The notes: a model not told the origin generated them from the letters alone. Numbered from the stretch's first letter, positions 14,001-26,365 are shown. The stretch is 64,000 bases of DNA from Pagrus major (GCF_040436345.1 NC_133221.1:18225165-18289164), one strand, 5' to 3'. Translations and numbers: made by a program.

Positions 14001-14666
14001 CAAAATGTTTTATGTTTAAACTGATAAACGTTACATTTGATAAACGTTTCTTGGAAACAGCATTGCCGAGGAAGAATGCACAACAAGTTGATGTTATATG
14101 AAAAACCCCCCTTCAAACCTCAAATGGCAGAAAACAATGTGGAAAATTCAACATTCAGAGTGTACAGCTGGTTACCAAATACCGCTGCTGTGGTTGGGCT
14201 GATATTTAATGTAGATTCAAGCAAAGATTACAGTGCCACCATTTTCTTTGAAGAGAGAGATTGTCTGTCAGTACATAGATGATGATTGTATTTCACACAC
14301 TGTTCTGTAAATACATACTTCCTGAAATTTGATTATTGTATCTCTCACCAGTGAATTCCTTCTCTATTTCTGCATCTTCATCTCGCAGCCTGTGTTACAG
14401 ACGTAAATCTGAATTAACCCGCCTGCTGTAAGCACTCATTTCTGTCTGTTTTTGTGTTTGTGCTGTCCTTTTCAGAGAAGAGACCGTCGTTAGGAAGCTC
14501 CTTCTCAAGCTTCCAGGTGCCAACACAGAGAGATCCGGGGCTGCGTCTCAGAAGGAGATCAGGATCAGAGGATCGGGATGAGGAGAGCAAAGAAAATGTT
14601 GACAACCGAGCTTCGTGTGAGAAACGCCACTCCCACGCCTCTAATGGAGACATGGACATCCCCTAA
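5066..14666 (+). CDS. def6: Differentially expressed in FDCP 6 (DEF6/IBP), Rho-family guanine nucleotide exchange factor
   Basis: Eleven coding exons: 5066-5161, 6861-7001, 7078-7263, 8249-8476, 8563-8709, 11386-11494, 11578-11876, 11977-12143, 12640-12838, 13524-13614 and 14476-14666. Phases agree and give 617 aa (human about 631). The N-terminus [19 protein letters not shown] and the block [19 protein letters not shown] are near identical to mammalian DEF6; this part is the EF-hand-like/SWAP-70 region. A PH domain starts at residue 218 ([18 protein letters not shown]) and runs to about 310. Then comes a long Glu/Gln/Arg coiled coil (about 315-555, the DH-like region) ending in [20 protein letters not shown], a family hallmark. 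DEF6 links antigen-receptor and PI3K signals to Rac/Cdc42 activation in lymphocytes and also binds IRF4. SWAP70 is the paralogue, but the N-terminus favours DEF6. Introns 1 (1.7 kb) and 5 (2.7 kb) are long and hold repeats. AATAAA lies at about 15255. Confidence 0.96.
9376..9708. repeat. Palindromic dispersed repeat in def6 intron 5
   Basis: The left edge (TTAGGCCTGGGTAAT) and right edge (ATTGCCTAGCCCTAC) are imperfect inverted repeats around an AT-rich centre with several TATATCGT/ATATCATA runs. This is a common fish MITE-type pattern. A shorter piece of the same kind lies near 23770-23840. The class is not certain. Confidence 0.55.
10190..10420. repeat. Probable dispersed-repeat fragment and short GACA-type tandem in def6 intron 5
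   Basis: The stretch beginning TGCTTTTCCACCAAAATTAG and containing GGTCAACCCGGCTAAAA looks like a repeat widely scattered in fish genomes. It is followed at 10310-10350 by a short imperfect (GGCAGACA)n tract. I recognise the text pattern but cannot assign a family. Confidence 0.35.
13870..14040. repeat. Dispersed repeat fragment in def6 intron 10
   Basis: Contains the wording AAAAAAGTTGGGACACTGTG followed by a block with AAATAAAAACAGAATG and ATTCAGTTGAATAC, typical of a widespread teleost non-autonomous DNA element. Only one end is preserved, and no target duplication can be defined. Confidence 0.4.
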
Positions 14667-15290
14667 AATCGTGAATCAGAAAGGCTGCATGGATCACTTC
14701 AGGCCACTCTGTGAGGTTTCTTGACAGGAAGGGCAAGAGTTGACTGTCTAACGTGTGAACATTAAGACAAAAGTGGAACATCTGCACTTAAAACTGAATT
14801 TACCATACTAGCATTTCTATTAAATGTAGAATTAACTGACCTCATTTCACAGACGGCAGCAGTTTAAAACATTTTAATGAGAAGTTGAATTCACTGCTCG
14901 ACTAATGCTTTGACTGCAACCTGTGTGAGGCCTGCTCTGGACATAAACGATACCTCAGTGCCAAGAAAATGAGCTGTAAGCAAGAAAGTGCAAAGGAAGT
15001 TGCGATGTTTAAAGGCTTTTTCTAAGATACAATACAAGGAAGCTCATTTGTTCAGCTCTGTAATATATACACCTAACCATGTTTCATTTTTATATATGTA
15101 TTTTTTGGGGGTGGAGGACGGCTTGTCTTTTTGATGTAAAAAAGTTCAGTATTAGTTTACCGCAGTTTCAGTCTAAGAGTATCACTCTTCCTAAACAGGA
15201 AAGAGAGAGAGAGCGTTTAACTTCCTGTTTCTACTGCCAGTTAACATAATTGTAAATAAAAGAGTGAATTGATGCTGTAACCTGAATACT
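14667..15290 (+). other. def6 3' untranslated region
   Basis: Follows the TAA at 14664. The only good poly(A) signal is AATAAA at about 15255, which gives a 3' UTR near 610 nt. It contains an AGAGAGAGAGAG run at about 15201-15214. No other gene is seen. Confidence 0.6.
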
Positions 15291-17356
15291 GCCTCTTACT
15301 CTCTTTACTGTGTTAAACTATGTGCAGAATGCAATTCAAAGTAATTGTAACTAATAATTTACGTAGTGAATAGCTGAAAGAAATAATGTTTACATTAAAA
15401 AAACATTTTTATGAAAAAGACCACACAGTGGAACAAGCTGAATGTGCAAACTGCACGTCCGCTTCAGTATGAATTTGAGTCTACGTCATCTGTTCAGGGA
15501 TGTGTCACCACACATTATGACTAATTTAAAGGCTCTTACGCATGAAACCCTCATCACACATGACAAACAGCACAAGCTACATGTCAGCTAGATGGATTTT
15601 TACAATCCAGAACTGGTTTTAAAATGTTAGTTTTGTCTATTTTTCATTCTGCTTTACAATAATTTATAGCGCACTCATCTCACAAACGCTGTACAAAATG
15701 TACAGTACAGTTTTTTTTATAAATCAACATTAAATTATTAAAAACATTAAAAACATTTCATATTTTGTTTCTTTTTTAAGATGAGATGCAGTAACAGAAT
15801 CACAAAGCCGCAACAGATTGCGCAGCCTTAAATTGACTGAAAATTGCACGTAGCAGATGGCTGTAAAACAAAAAGTAAAAGTAAAACACAACAATAATCA
15901 GTTTTTAACTGTACTGTTTCATAAGTTTAAAAAAATAATAATTTAAATGTATAAACCATGGCCGGATTAACCTGCTAGTGGGGTGGAGGGCAAAAATTAG
16001 CAGCTTGGGCCCCCATCCCACCTTTTTTTCCTTTTTTTTTAATATTCTCTTTTTTGTGACCTTATACATAGGACAGATGAAGAGAGACAGGAAGCAGGAA
16101 GCAGGGTGAAAGAGTAGGGATTACATGCGGTAAAGGGCCACAGGTGGATTGAAGTCTGAGCCACTGCAGCAAAGACACAGCCTCTATGCACATGCTCTAC
16201 CAACTGAGCTACTGAGGCACCCCTGCATAGTGTTTTTATTCTGGGATATCACATGGTTTCAGGATTGTTGCTAATTTCATAAATTAATTCAGGAATATGC
16301 AACATGAAATAAAAACAATCAAAAAATAGATTTTGGCACAGAGTTTCTCTTCAATACAAGGTCTACAGATCAGGTTTGTTTGTTGTCCTGTTGGACCTTT
16401 TTTTTTTTTTTTTACCGTTTGTTATTATTGTTACATAAGGGCAATTGGGTACATCCCTGCACATCTAAAGAAACTGAGAAACTGAACAAAATACATTTTA
16501 GGAAAGAGAAAAAAAGAAGGGAAAAAATACTGACCGACCAAACCAAAAATTAAAACCAAAAATTAAAAAAAATCTGTTGTAGTTTAAAGTGTATTGTTGC
16601 ATCATGAAGTTCATTAAAAGGCATAGACTAGATTACAACTCATATCCAATGACATAGATCTGTAAATACGTGTACACATAAATACATATATCCATATCCA
16701 CACAAATATGTGTACACTCACCGCATGTACTCACTGATACAAATACAGGCACATATCGACACACACTTACCTGTACCTTGTACATATAGATATATGCGTA
16801 CTCCCACACATTGCAATATTTGGGTTTGTGCAGACAAGAAGAAAAAAACAAATTTTTATGTTATGATTATGATGTTTACATCTCTTTTTTTGACCTTCTT
16901 GACCTCTTCACGGTGACTCAAAGTGTGCCACCCATGTTCAAAAATAAAACTTTGTTCCTTGTTCGTATAAACATCCTTTTCGAGAGCCTGTCGATGCTTA
17001 GATCCTGTTGGACCTATTTTTAAAGACTCAGAAAGTACTTTGGATGGCATGATAGGTAATGAAAGTGATGTCTAAAGCACCAAAAGTGTAATAGTGTTCC
17101 TTTCATGCCCTTATTGCGTCCACTGATGCTTTTATGACGAATTAATATGCATCAAATGCCAAGCAAAGTTAGATTAAACTTAAAATTATGCTGCATGGTG
17201 AACCAGAGGCTTTTGAATATTCGTGGCCCTGGGGTGGTCTCTTGCTTTTCCTGGTTGGTAATCAAGTCATGAGAAATTTGACCACAGAAATCATTAGAGT
17301 AATAAAAATTACTTCTCCTTCATGTTTTGAGAATCATGCAATCCAACTCTTTGCAG
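15291..17356. other. Intergenic region, def6 to ppard, first part
   Basis: AT-rich DNA with no gene. It holds a tRNA-derived SINE (16023-16226) and a degenerate ACATA/TATAC-rich simple repeat near 16625-16800, which creates spurious reading frames. At 15960-16010 there is a stretch (GGATTAACC..CTAGTGGGG..GGGCAAA) that recurs in worn form at 19270-19310, so both are probably pieces of one repeat. Confidence 0.5.
16023..16226 (-). mobile_element. tRNA-derived SINE
   Basis: On the minus strand the head reads as a degenerate tRNA gene: an A-box-like TAGCTCAGTTGGTAGAGC at about 16190-16210 and a B-box-like GACTTCAATCC at about 16147-16157. These are followed by a tail with CTTCCTGTCTCTCTTC and an A-rich end (seen as T-runs at 16023-16040 on the plus strand). 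This is the common fish tRNA-SINE layout. The tRNA fold is too decayed for a working tRNA. Confidence 0.75.
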
Positions 17357-18131
17357 TTAAAGGGCAACTCCACCAATTTTACACATTCAAGTGTGTTTAC
17401 AGGTCTTGGAGAGGAGTGGAGTACGACTGCATGTTTTAAAAAAAATTGTAGTATAAAGCTTTCTGTGGCTCCAGAGGAAGCTGCATGTCATCTAATTAAC
17501 TGCCTCCAGTGATGTCACTCAGTGGCTAAGTGGCATTTTGGGTATTGAAGGCACCAGTCTTGAAAACATTGTACCAGTTAAGCATTGCACTCCTACACGG
17601 TGTTATGGAAAGCGACAGACAACTTAAGGTATTTTGAATAGAAAAGTCTGTAACGCCAGAGATGGTGGCTGTATGACACATATCCCGAACGTGTGCCTCA
17701 TCAGCCAAACCAGCAAAGATATCAGCCGCTCACGAGTGAGACTAACATAAATTTAAACCGATTTGGTACGGCCCCATCGATTTAGAAAGATGGCTGCCCA
17801 GGGGTGTCGCCAAGATGGCTGCCAAATAGCAAGACTTGCCTAAAAGGATTTTGATTGGACTCATTATGGACGGTATGAAAACAAATGATAGAAAATTGAT
17901 ATGGCAGCCTTTTTATTCAACGCATTCTCCTTCCTTTTCAGAATCTGGCACCTACATTACCCACAATGCAACTTAGCCTCTGAGTGACATCACTGGAGTC
18001 AATTTATAAGATTACATGCAGATTCCTCTGAAACCACTTGAGGCTTTACACTACTTTTTTCACATATGCAGTAGCACTCCCCAAGACCTGTAAACACACT
18101 TCAATGTGTAACATTGCCAGTTACCCTTTAA
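17357..18131. mobile_element. TTAA-flanked foldback MITE (piggyBac-like), copy 1
   Basis: TTAA at 17357-17360 and again at 18128-18131 flank a 767-bp element that starts AGGGCAACTCC and ends GTTACCCT. The two ends are inverted repeats of roughly 200 bp. The outer part pairs the two copies of GTGTGTTTACAGGTCTTGG; the inner part pairs CTCCAGTGATGTCACTCAG at about 17504 with its complement at about 17980. TTAA target duplication with AGGG/CCCT termini is the piggyBac pattern. There is no transposase, so it is non-autonomous. A diverged shorter copy is at 27721-28172. Confidence 0.8.
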
Positions 18132-18299
18132 GCCAATGTAATTTATTTACACCAAAATCAGGGTTTTAAACCACATGTAGGCTAGTTCTGCTAATATGAT
18201 TAAAGCTTGTTAGTGTCAGTGCAGATGCAGAATAAATATCCATGCTGCAGATCACAGAAACAACAGTGCACATTAGAGTTAACAGAGACCTTGATGGAT

Positions 18300-18420
18300 G
18301 TTGTGTGAGGGGGGGGGGGGGAGTGCTATGTACTGGCATGTGACGATGGAGGAGGAGGAGGAGGGGGGAGTGAAGCAAAGCAAAGCAAAGCAAAGCACAG
18401 CTATGAACAACAAGGAGAGA
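18300..18420. repeat. Simple repeats upstream of ppard
   Basis: A G-run at about 18308-18321, a GGA/GAG run at about 18348-18368 and a five-fold AAAGC tandem at about 18375-18398. These sit just before the probable ppard promoter and first exon. Confidence 0.7.
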
Positions 18421-18755
18421 GTCGGGGAGGGATTATCAGTTAACTATGCTTATCTGCATGTGATATGGTAGCGACGAACAAAAGTGTCCAAACCGCTTTT
18501 CTTTTCTCCCTGGCTGCGCTGTTCGTCAGCTCGCTTGCTGACTACATGAAGGCCTGTACCAGTCTAAGTTTATGTTAGCAGTCTGACGTTAGCTCCCGCT
18601 GCTAGCTAACTCCTGCTGGTGACTTCAAACGACTTGTCAACAGCCGATCGATCGTGTGCGGGACTCGGTGCTCTCTTCGACACTTGCTTATTTTATCCTC
18701 TCGGCAGTTTCTCGCGGGGTAAACATCTTCCCAACCAGCAGCACTATCGGGAGAG
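18400..18755 (+). promoter_or_regulatory. Probable ppard promoter and untranslated first exon
   Basis: A GC-richer stretch ends in a good splice donor (GAGAG/GTAAG at 18755/18756). It contains no long open frame. The next acceptor in the gene is at 20977, just before the coding start. The exact transcription start is not visible. Confidence 0.45.
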
Positions 18756-18756
18756 G

Positions 18757-20977
18757 TAAGCTAACTTGGCAAGTCGGCTAACGTTATTTTAAGGCACACA
18801 CGGGAATGTGGGTCAGACACGCTAACGGCTAGTAGTAGTACTCAGTCAACATTCAAGGTTAGTAGCTAACTAGCTAAGTTAGCTAGCACTCTTCGACGGC
18901 CGAAGACAGGCTCATTTTTCCCCACAATATTGTTTTCACTCTAAGTTAAAAGGCAGCAGTGTTTATAACCGAGCTTTCCTTTCATCTCTTGTATTTTTTT
19001 ACCCAGTTACAGTCCTGTCAGTGACTCATACAATTCACAGGGATATTAGCAGATATTTCCGAGAACCAGTGTGACAGGTTGGCTTTAACGACAAGTCCTA
19101 ACAGTTCTGCTTCATCTCTGATGTTTTTCCCCCATGAAACGTTTTGGAAACTAAGTTCAGACTTTTTCCAGTTTGTGGACCATCATGTAATGGCAGAAAA
19201 CATTAATACATCTTCATTAAGCAGACGCTGTGTTGTATGTTTGTCAGGGCACAGTTAGCTACATACATGGACGGATTAATCCACTAGGGGGCCGCGGGGC
19301 AAATATGTAACCCCCACCCTGAACAGCCCTCTCCTCTACCGCCCCCACCAGCGATCAACACTGCTCAGTGTGTACATAGTGCATGCACCCTGTCCCCTTA
19401 AAAGCACCCACCAAGTACACTGTGCACCCTACCATGGATCTGAGGCAAACAATAATACAGATGTCTCCCAGCTCCAGTAGAGACAAAGTTTACTTTTTCA
19501 GATAGAGGAGAACAGGCTGAAATGTTTAGGACAGATTAATGCCAGAGCAAAAACTGTGGCTGGCTAAGGAATGATGAGTTGTTGACCCCGTGTGTTGATA
19601 AAAACAGGGCTTTTGTTTGTTTTTAATTTAGACTTTCGGGACATAAACACACGCTCTGATTGGAACATAGTTAGCAGGGGTGAGCTATGAAAACATGTTT
19701 GCAACAGAGATGCCATACTAGCTGCCGCCTTAACACCTCTGGGTGTACCCAACCACTGTGAGCATGTTGTTAATCAATGAATGGGACCGCTTTATGGCTA
19801 TATTAGATTTTTATGTAATTGTTGCATCAGTGTAATGAAGCTTGTCCTAATCTGTTGGTTGTGCAGTTTGCTGCATTTGGCATAAACCGATGTGCCTGAA
19901 CGGTTATTTTAATCGTGATCCTGAGGGGGAGATAAGGTATGTTGCAGTTGCTTCATCAGAATAGAAATATCACAATATAGATGTAAATAAGATATAAATA
20001 GTGAAAGACAATACGACATAAGAGCAAGAATAAAATATGTAAAGTACAAAAATATAGAATTAAATGTAAAAAATTAATATGTGACAACTTTCTATACCTA
20101 TAGAAATGGCAATAATACTGGAAATAAAGCTGTATAGATACGTTGCTGGTACTACACTGTAACTATAGTGTAGATGATATTGAGTTTTATTGCAATACGT
20201 CATAATTGACAAAGGTTAACAGTATAAATAAATGCTACAAACAACAGCAGAATATTGCACAGATACAATTTAAACAAACTGGATGAGTTGAAATATTGCA
20301 CAGAAGTTGTCCTGTTGTGAGTATTGCACAGTCGGATAATTGTCATATTACGAGATTGACATCAGGTTATACAATGACATATACCATGATAGAGGATTTA
20401 ATGCACATCACTCTTTTAGTAAGATGTTGTAAGACCGTCTTCAGGGCTCTCAGTGGCTGGGCCCCCTGCTTGTCTGTTCCACTTGCCTTGTGAGTAATCC
20501 AGGCATGCCTACACAGCATGCGTATATCATGTCATAAGCCTATTACTATCAAGGACATTCTCTGGCTGGTCAAACACAACCGGTAGTAATGGACTGACTT
20601 GGGGAAAGGACACCTTAATAAATACTCTGTCAAAGATTAGTACATGCTCTCATTTCAATTACAAGTGACTATATAAAGAAGACCTAAAGTTAAATACTGT
20701 ATATGCATTTTTACTAGTGTGCTTGCATAAAAAGGGACTTTTAGGGGAGCATTTTGGCTCTGCAGTGTGTTATGATAAGCTTTACACTCAGTTTGGCTAG
20801 GTCACTGGACTTGTGGGACTGTTAACCACTCACATGCTGGATCTAATTGCAAAGTAGAGGATTTGTGGACTTCTGAGGCCAGTTGATAGCGATCTGCTGG
20901 CCATTCTTGCACTGTATGTAATCCACATTGCTGGTTTAATATTGCTTATTTAAACAAAGTATTTAATTCTTCAATAG
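18757..20977 (+). other. ppard 5' intron
   Basis: A 2.2-kb intron between the untranslated first exon and the ATG exon. It contains a worn repeat piece at 19270-19310 and an AT-rich block at 19930-20420 that looks repeat-derived. No coding exon with conserved content was seen; short open frames here are random. Confidence 0.45.
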
Positions 20978-20984
20978 TGGGGCT

Positions 20985-20999
20985 ATGATGGCAACGTGA
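20985..20999 (+). promoter_or_regulatory. Four-codon upstream ORF in the ppard leader
   Basis: After the 20977 acceptor the leader reads ATG ATG GCA ACG TGA, 38 nt before the ppard ATG at 21037. It would be translated before the main frame if scanning starts upstream. Whether it lowers ppard translation is inference. Confidence 0.45.
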
Positions 21000-21036
21000 C
21001 AGGAGGGGAGCCGCTGAGTCAGCTTCAACAGGAACC

Positions 21037-24000
21037 ATGGAATGGTTTCAGGAAACTGCTACAGAGCAGCACGACAGGGTGAACGGCTACTGCAAGCCCA
21101 AATCACCCCAGGACACAGCCGATGTCAGGTGGACCCCACCAGAAGGAGAGTCTGGAGGATCAGACAGCTGCGGGGGGACAAGTGTGTCAGAGCTGACGGA
21201 CGTGCAAGAGTTAAAGGCGAGGGAAACTGAGGATGAGGAGGACAAGGAGGAGAAGGAGGTGGTTCCTGCCTCTAAAGGCCTGAAAGGGGACCAAGCCAAA
21301 AAAGAGAAGGAGAGTCCGGAGGAGAATAATAAGCAGAACAGCAGTGCAGCAACCAGCTACACAGGTAAGATTTTTTTTTCAAAATCTCGTGACTCGCTTG
21401 ATAATTGATGAGCCTTAATATTAATGCTTTTTTTTTTTGCAGACCTGTCGCACACGTCCTCACCCTCGCTTTCAGAACAGCTGCGTCTTGGCCGAGAAGA
21501 TACCACGGGGGCTGGGATCAGTGTGGAGTGTAAGGTCTGTGGGGACAAGGCCTCTGGCTTCCACTATGGTGTGCATGCCTGTGAGGGGTGCAAGGTAATG
21601 AATACAGTGTGTCTTTCACAGCAGGATGGCTATATAAAATTACAAATTTGCTGTCCAATATGAGTCACTGAGCCGGTTGCATTGTTTCTCATTCAGGGCT
21701 TTTTCCGGCGAACCGTGCGGATGAAACTGGAATATGATCGCTGTGAGCGTTCCTGCAAGATTCAGAAGAAGAATCGTAACAAGTGCCAATATTGTCGCTT
21801 CCAGAAGTGCCTGTCTTTGGGAATGTCCCATGATGGTGAGAGGAAAAGTTACTGATTAGGATTTAGCTGAGAAGAATTTTATTAAATCTAATGTGAGTAA
21901 CAAACTGCTCATATTTTTCAATTCCCTTCTAATCTCTTTTGAAACCTCTGTATTTAATGTTTTTTTATTTACAAAAGTGTGTATTTTGCTAACTTAGAAC
22001 CTGTTCCAAAAAACAAAATCAAGAATCAGAACCCAACGAAGGGGTTTACTCCTGAAATGTCCACTCAAAATAAGACCAGCATGTGTGTGTGTTTTCTTAG
22101 CGATCCGATATGGACGCATGCCTGAGGCGGAGAGGAAGAAACTTGTGGCAGGCCTGCTTGCAGAGGAGCTGAACGTCGGCAAACCAGGTGGCTCAGACCT
22201 GAAGACCTTGGCCAAACAAGTCAACACAGCCTACCTGAAGAACCTCAGTATGACCAAGAAGAGGGCCCGCAGCATCCTGATGGGCAAAACCAGCAGCACC
22301 TCGGTATGGTCCACTTTTAGAATGGCTTAAAATTTTGTCTTGTTCGGAAGTTAAAACATAGTTTATTATTTAATATCATTAGAAACTATGTTAGAGTATC
22401 GCAAAGTACCTGTTCCTCAATGCCTTATGATTCAAAAATGTCATTATAGAAATATTTTGTTTCTGTGTCTTTGAAATTATAGATGGTAATTCATGTGAAA
22501 TTTATATATTTATTTTATATTTCTCCTCCATTTAGCCGTTTGTGATCTACGATGTGGACACACTCTGGAAAGCAGAAAGCGGTTTAGTATGGAGCCAGTT
22601 AGTCCCAGGTGCACCCCTGACCAAGGAGATTGGGGTCCATGTTTTCTATCGCTGCCAATGCACCACGGTTGAGACCGTGCGAGAGCTCACCGAGTTCGCC
22701 AAGTGCATTCCAGGGTTTGTGGACCTCTTCCTCAATGACCAGGTGAGTCACTGTCTACTCAGTGTGCTGCACAGCAAGATGATATGTGTTTTGCTTTTTC
22801 AGATTATTGTACACTTGTCTGTGTGCTTTCTGCAGGTGACTTTGCTGAAGTATGGCGTGCACGAGGCTATTTTTGCCATGCTGCCCTCTCTCATGAACAA
22901 AGATGGTCTGTTGGTCGCCAATGGTAAAGGCTTTGTGACCAGGGAGTTCCTGCGCAGCTTAAGAAAGCCCTTCAGTGAAATCATGGAGCCCAAGTTTGAG
23001 TTTGCGGTCAAGTTCAATGCTCTGGAGCTGGATGACAGCGACCTGGCCCTGTTTGTTGCTGCCATCATTCTCTGTGGAGGTGAGACTGAAGGGTTTTCTA
23101 CAGAAGTATAAAGAATGTCATATTTATTTATTTATTTTGTTATTTTCAGGTTATCTGCAGGTCTTGAGAAGTCTTTGTCGTATCAGGCAGGATGCCGTTT
23201 TTGTAGTGAGAGGTGTCTTTTTCCGGTTGTTTTCTCTGGGCAGTATTTTGTTCTGCGCTTCCCGCATTTGAGATGCACAGAGCATCTCGCTTTTTGGCAG
23301 AAGCCCTCTGAACACCTCAAGATGACAAAACTTCAACTTTGAGAAAAGCACCTGACACCATTTGATATTAGGCTTTGAACTGACTTTAAACTAATTAAAG
23401 CGAAGCTCTTTCAGAAAGTACCAGCAGCTGGTACTTTCTGTGATATTTTTCACGGATCTTCGTTTCCCTGTGTCTAGCATAATATTTGGGAAAAACCTTG
23501 CACCCTCAATTGTTACCAGAGCTCTTTTATGTAGATGTTGTGCATTCACAGTGTGGCTAACTACCTGCTAACTACTTCTAGCTAACTAAAATCACAGTTG
23601 TGCTAAGGACAGGCGATTTGGTGGTTGCATAGAAACATTTAAAAAAATGTCTCCACTTGGCTTTTCTTCAAAATTGTACGCTTCAGCACAAAAAGGTCGT
23701 GCCTTGTCTGTTCGAGCCCTAAAAAAGCATTGAATTCAGTTTCTCCAAAAATAAATGATTGTTAAACACTGCTGGTAAATACTGACAAAATGTGATATCA
23801 TAATAAATAATTATAGGCCATATCATCCCTACTGGTTTTCCATCACACTTTTATACCCTGGTACGTATGATTGTGTTAAACTGTAGTCTGACTTACTGGA
23901 TGAAGACCGTTGGTATAAAGCCTGTCATTAGGCGCCTATTATCCTATTACCTATTATTGTGGGGATTTAGCCGTTTTATTTTGCAGGGGCACCATCGCTG

Positions 24001-24478
24001 CATTCTTGTGTAAAGACATGCAAACAAGCCAGAGCATTTTTTCTCCTATGCCAGAATGAGAATTGGTGCAGCCAGACCTTTCTCCAGCGCTGACATACAC
24101 CTGTGGATATAGGTCTGACAATGCGAGGCCATTTCTAATCGGCATTAAAAAGTTGAACTTGGTGAACCCCGCAGAATCTCAAATCATGACTCATCATAAG
24201 GTGTTGTTGCTTGTTTCCTTGTTCTCCCAGATCGTCCTGGGCTAATGAACGTGAAGCAGGTGGAGCAGAGTCAGGACAGCATCCTCCAGGCACTGGACCT
24301 CCACCTACAAGCAAACCACTCTGACTCAGTCTACCTCTTCCCCAAGCTGCTGCAGAAGATGGCCGACCTCCGTCAACTGGTTACCGAGAACGTTCACCTA
24401 GTCCAAAAGATCAAAAAGACTGAGTCGGAGACCTCGCTCCACCCTCTACTACAGGAGATCTACAAAGACATGTATTAG
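21037..24478 (+). CDS. ppard: Peroxisome proliferator-activated receptor delta
   Basis: Seven coding exons: 21037-21364, 21443-21594, 21697-21835, 22101-22303, 22536-22742, 22836-23079 and 24231-24478, giving 506 aa. This ligand-activated nuclear receptor pairs with RXR on DR1 elements and controls fatty-acid oxidation genes. Residues 1-138 are an acidic, poorly conserved A/B region, longer than in mammals (human total 441). The DNA-binding domain starts at Cys139 ([20 protein letters not shown]) with both C4 zinc fingers and P-box CEGCKG, ending near SLGMSHD. The ligand-binding domain has [19 protein letters not shown] and [20 protein letters not shown], and ends in the AF-2 helix [11 protein letters not shown], as in human PPAR-delta; this separates it from alpha and gamma. 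Teleosts keep two delta copies (pparda, ppardb), and I cannot tell which this is. The 1.15-kb last intron is unusually long relative to the others. Confidence 0.97.
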
Positions 24479-26365
24479 TTTCCTCCAGCACAGACTGCTT
24501 TTAGCAATACTGTTACAGACTCAATTTACATTTATAATAATACACTGCATTCAGTACAAGCACTGTTCCACGTACGGGCATGGATTTTTAACATGTGCAG
24601 ATGAGGCAGAGTCACGTGGTAGGGCTAACACAATCAGCAAAGTCTTCTCAATGTCAGCATTACCCTCAGCACAGTAATGTGTGTGTGTGTGTGGTGTGTG
24701 AGAGTGTGTGAGAGAGAGATGAGCATCTGGAATCATTTGCTGCAAGTCCTAGTTTCCCACAACGGTAACTTAACAGAGAGAATGATATGTTTTCTCACCA
24801 AGGCTGCTCTTATTACATTCTAATAGCAAAACTGACCCCAGAGCAGCGTCAAGAGAGAGCGCTTCTCCTCACGTGTGAAGGGGAAAGCATTTCACGTTCT
24901 TACACCAGTGGCATAGCTGAAGTAGAAAAAAAGCCGCCGTTTGTACTGTGCAAGAGTTTCTTATGATGCCAATGTCTTTGGTAGAGTGATTGTTTTCAGA
25001 CTTTTTGGTAGAGCTGAAGATGCACAAATCGGTTTTTGTTTACATCATTATCATCATCGTCATCATCATCATCATCAATGATCACTACTTTGCCATTTGG
25101 TTTCAAGAACACAAACTGGGCTGGCTCCAGCAGTGTAGAGCTCTCTCAAAGCAGCTTGTCTGTGCAATACCGTTTCCATTTGTCAATAAATGTGGAGATC
25201 CAAGTTCTATAGGTTTTGTCTTAAAGCCATCTACCCGAGTGGTAACTAATGGACTATGATGCACAGATTATGTTTCTGAAGCTGACACTAAACACATGAC
25301 CCATTGAAGTACAAGGGACCGCATGTTTTTTGTTTTCTTTTTCTTTATTCTGACATGCAAATTATCGCAAACTTGCCATTTTAAAGGTTTTTCTTAGTTT
25401 ATTCTTTGTAATTCTGTTACTAATTATTTGTAATTGTTGATCATATTTGTAAGGGCAAAACATGAATTATCATCTTGTTTTATGTATTAAGTATATCTGT
25501 TCTTTTTCCTATTACATGCCTGCCTATTTAGGTTGTACCAAATATATCATCAAGCATACCAACATACTGTTCCTTGATGAGGAATTTGGATTTTACGCCT
25601 TAGCAGGATTTACATGAAACCAGCATACTGTTCCACAATGTCATTGGGAAAATTGATGATTAGAAGTTAACATCCAGCATCTGGTATCATATTTCTGTAT
25701 TGACCCGAGATATAACCACGGTCCGAGATTTCTACCCTTTTTGTGTACTGTCTGATTTGTCTTATAAGGAAAGGCACAAGTGTAAAAGCCTTACAATACT
25801 GTAGCCAGGATTCATAAGTTACCAACTACTTCCCCCCTCATATTCTGTAGGATCTCTTTTTTTCACTGTACTTCTTCTGAATGGACTTCGGTTTGTGGTG
25901 CACACAGTCCACCTTCAGAAGTCTCCTCTTGTGCTCTTATTCTGTCTTGATCCCTATCTACCTCTAATGTATCATCTGTGACATTATTCCACTGTCTCAT
26001 CCAGTCGCTGACATTATTTTTGCCTTAATTTCCTGCTATTGGTACAAATTTGATAGTATTGGCTGATGTGCGGTGTGCCAACATAGCAAGAGGGTGTGGA
26101 TGGATAAAACAAGAAAGTACACCAAAAAAAGATGATGTAAGCTACCTCTATGCCTGTGTAAGTGATGGATTGACATATTTGTTCACAAACAACATGTTAA
26201 GACTTGAAATAATTTCATCCTTATAGTCCCATGTAACCTATCTGCAGATCTAGTTTAGTTACATCTCACTTATAAACTTTATTAGAAATATTAACACTGA
26301 TTTTTCTCAATTTTTTATCATTCAGCAGATCATATGTCTCATACTCGTATGCAGTTTATTAACCT
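24479..26365 (+). other. ppard 3' region and downstream spacer
   Basis: No gene. It carries a short GT/GAGTGTGTGA simple repeat at about 24675-24720, an (ATC)n tract at about 25045-25078 and an AATAAA at about 25183 that may end the ppard transcript. The rest is AT-rich and unremarkable. Confidence 0.45.

Noticed and set aside
16145-16226. Second tRNA-like sequence
   Set aside because: Degenerate B box and attached SINE body with an A-rich tail; a SINE, not a tRNA gene.
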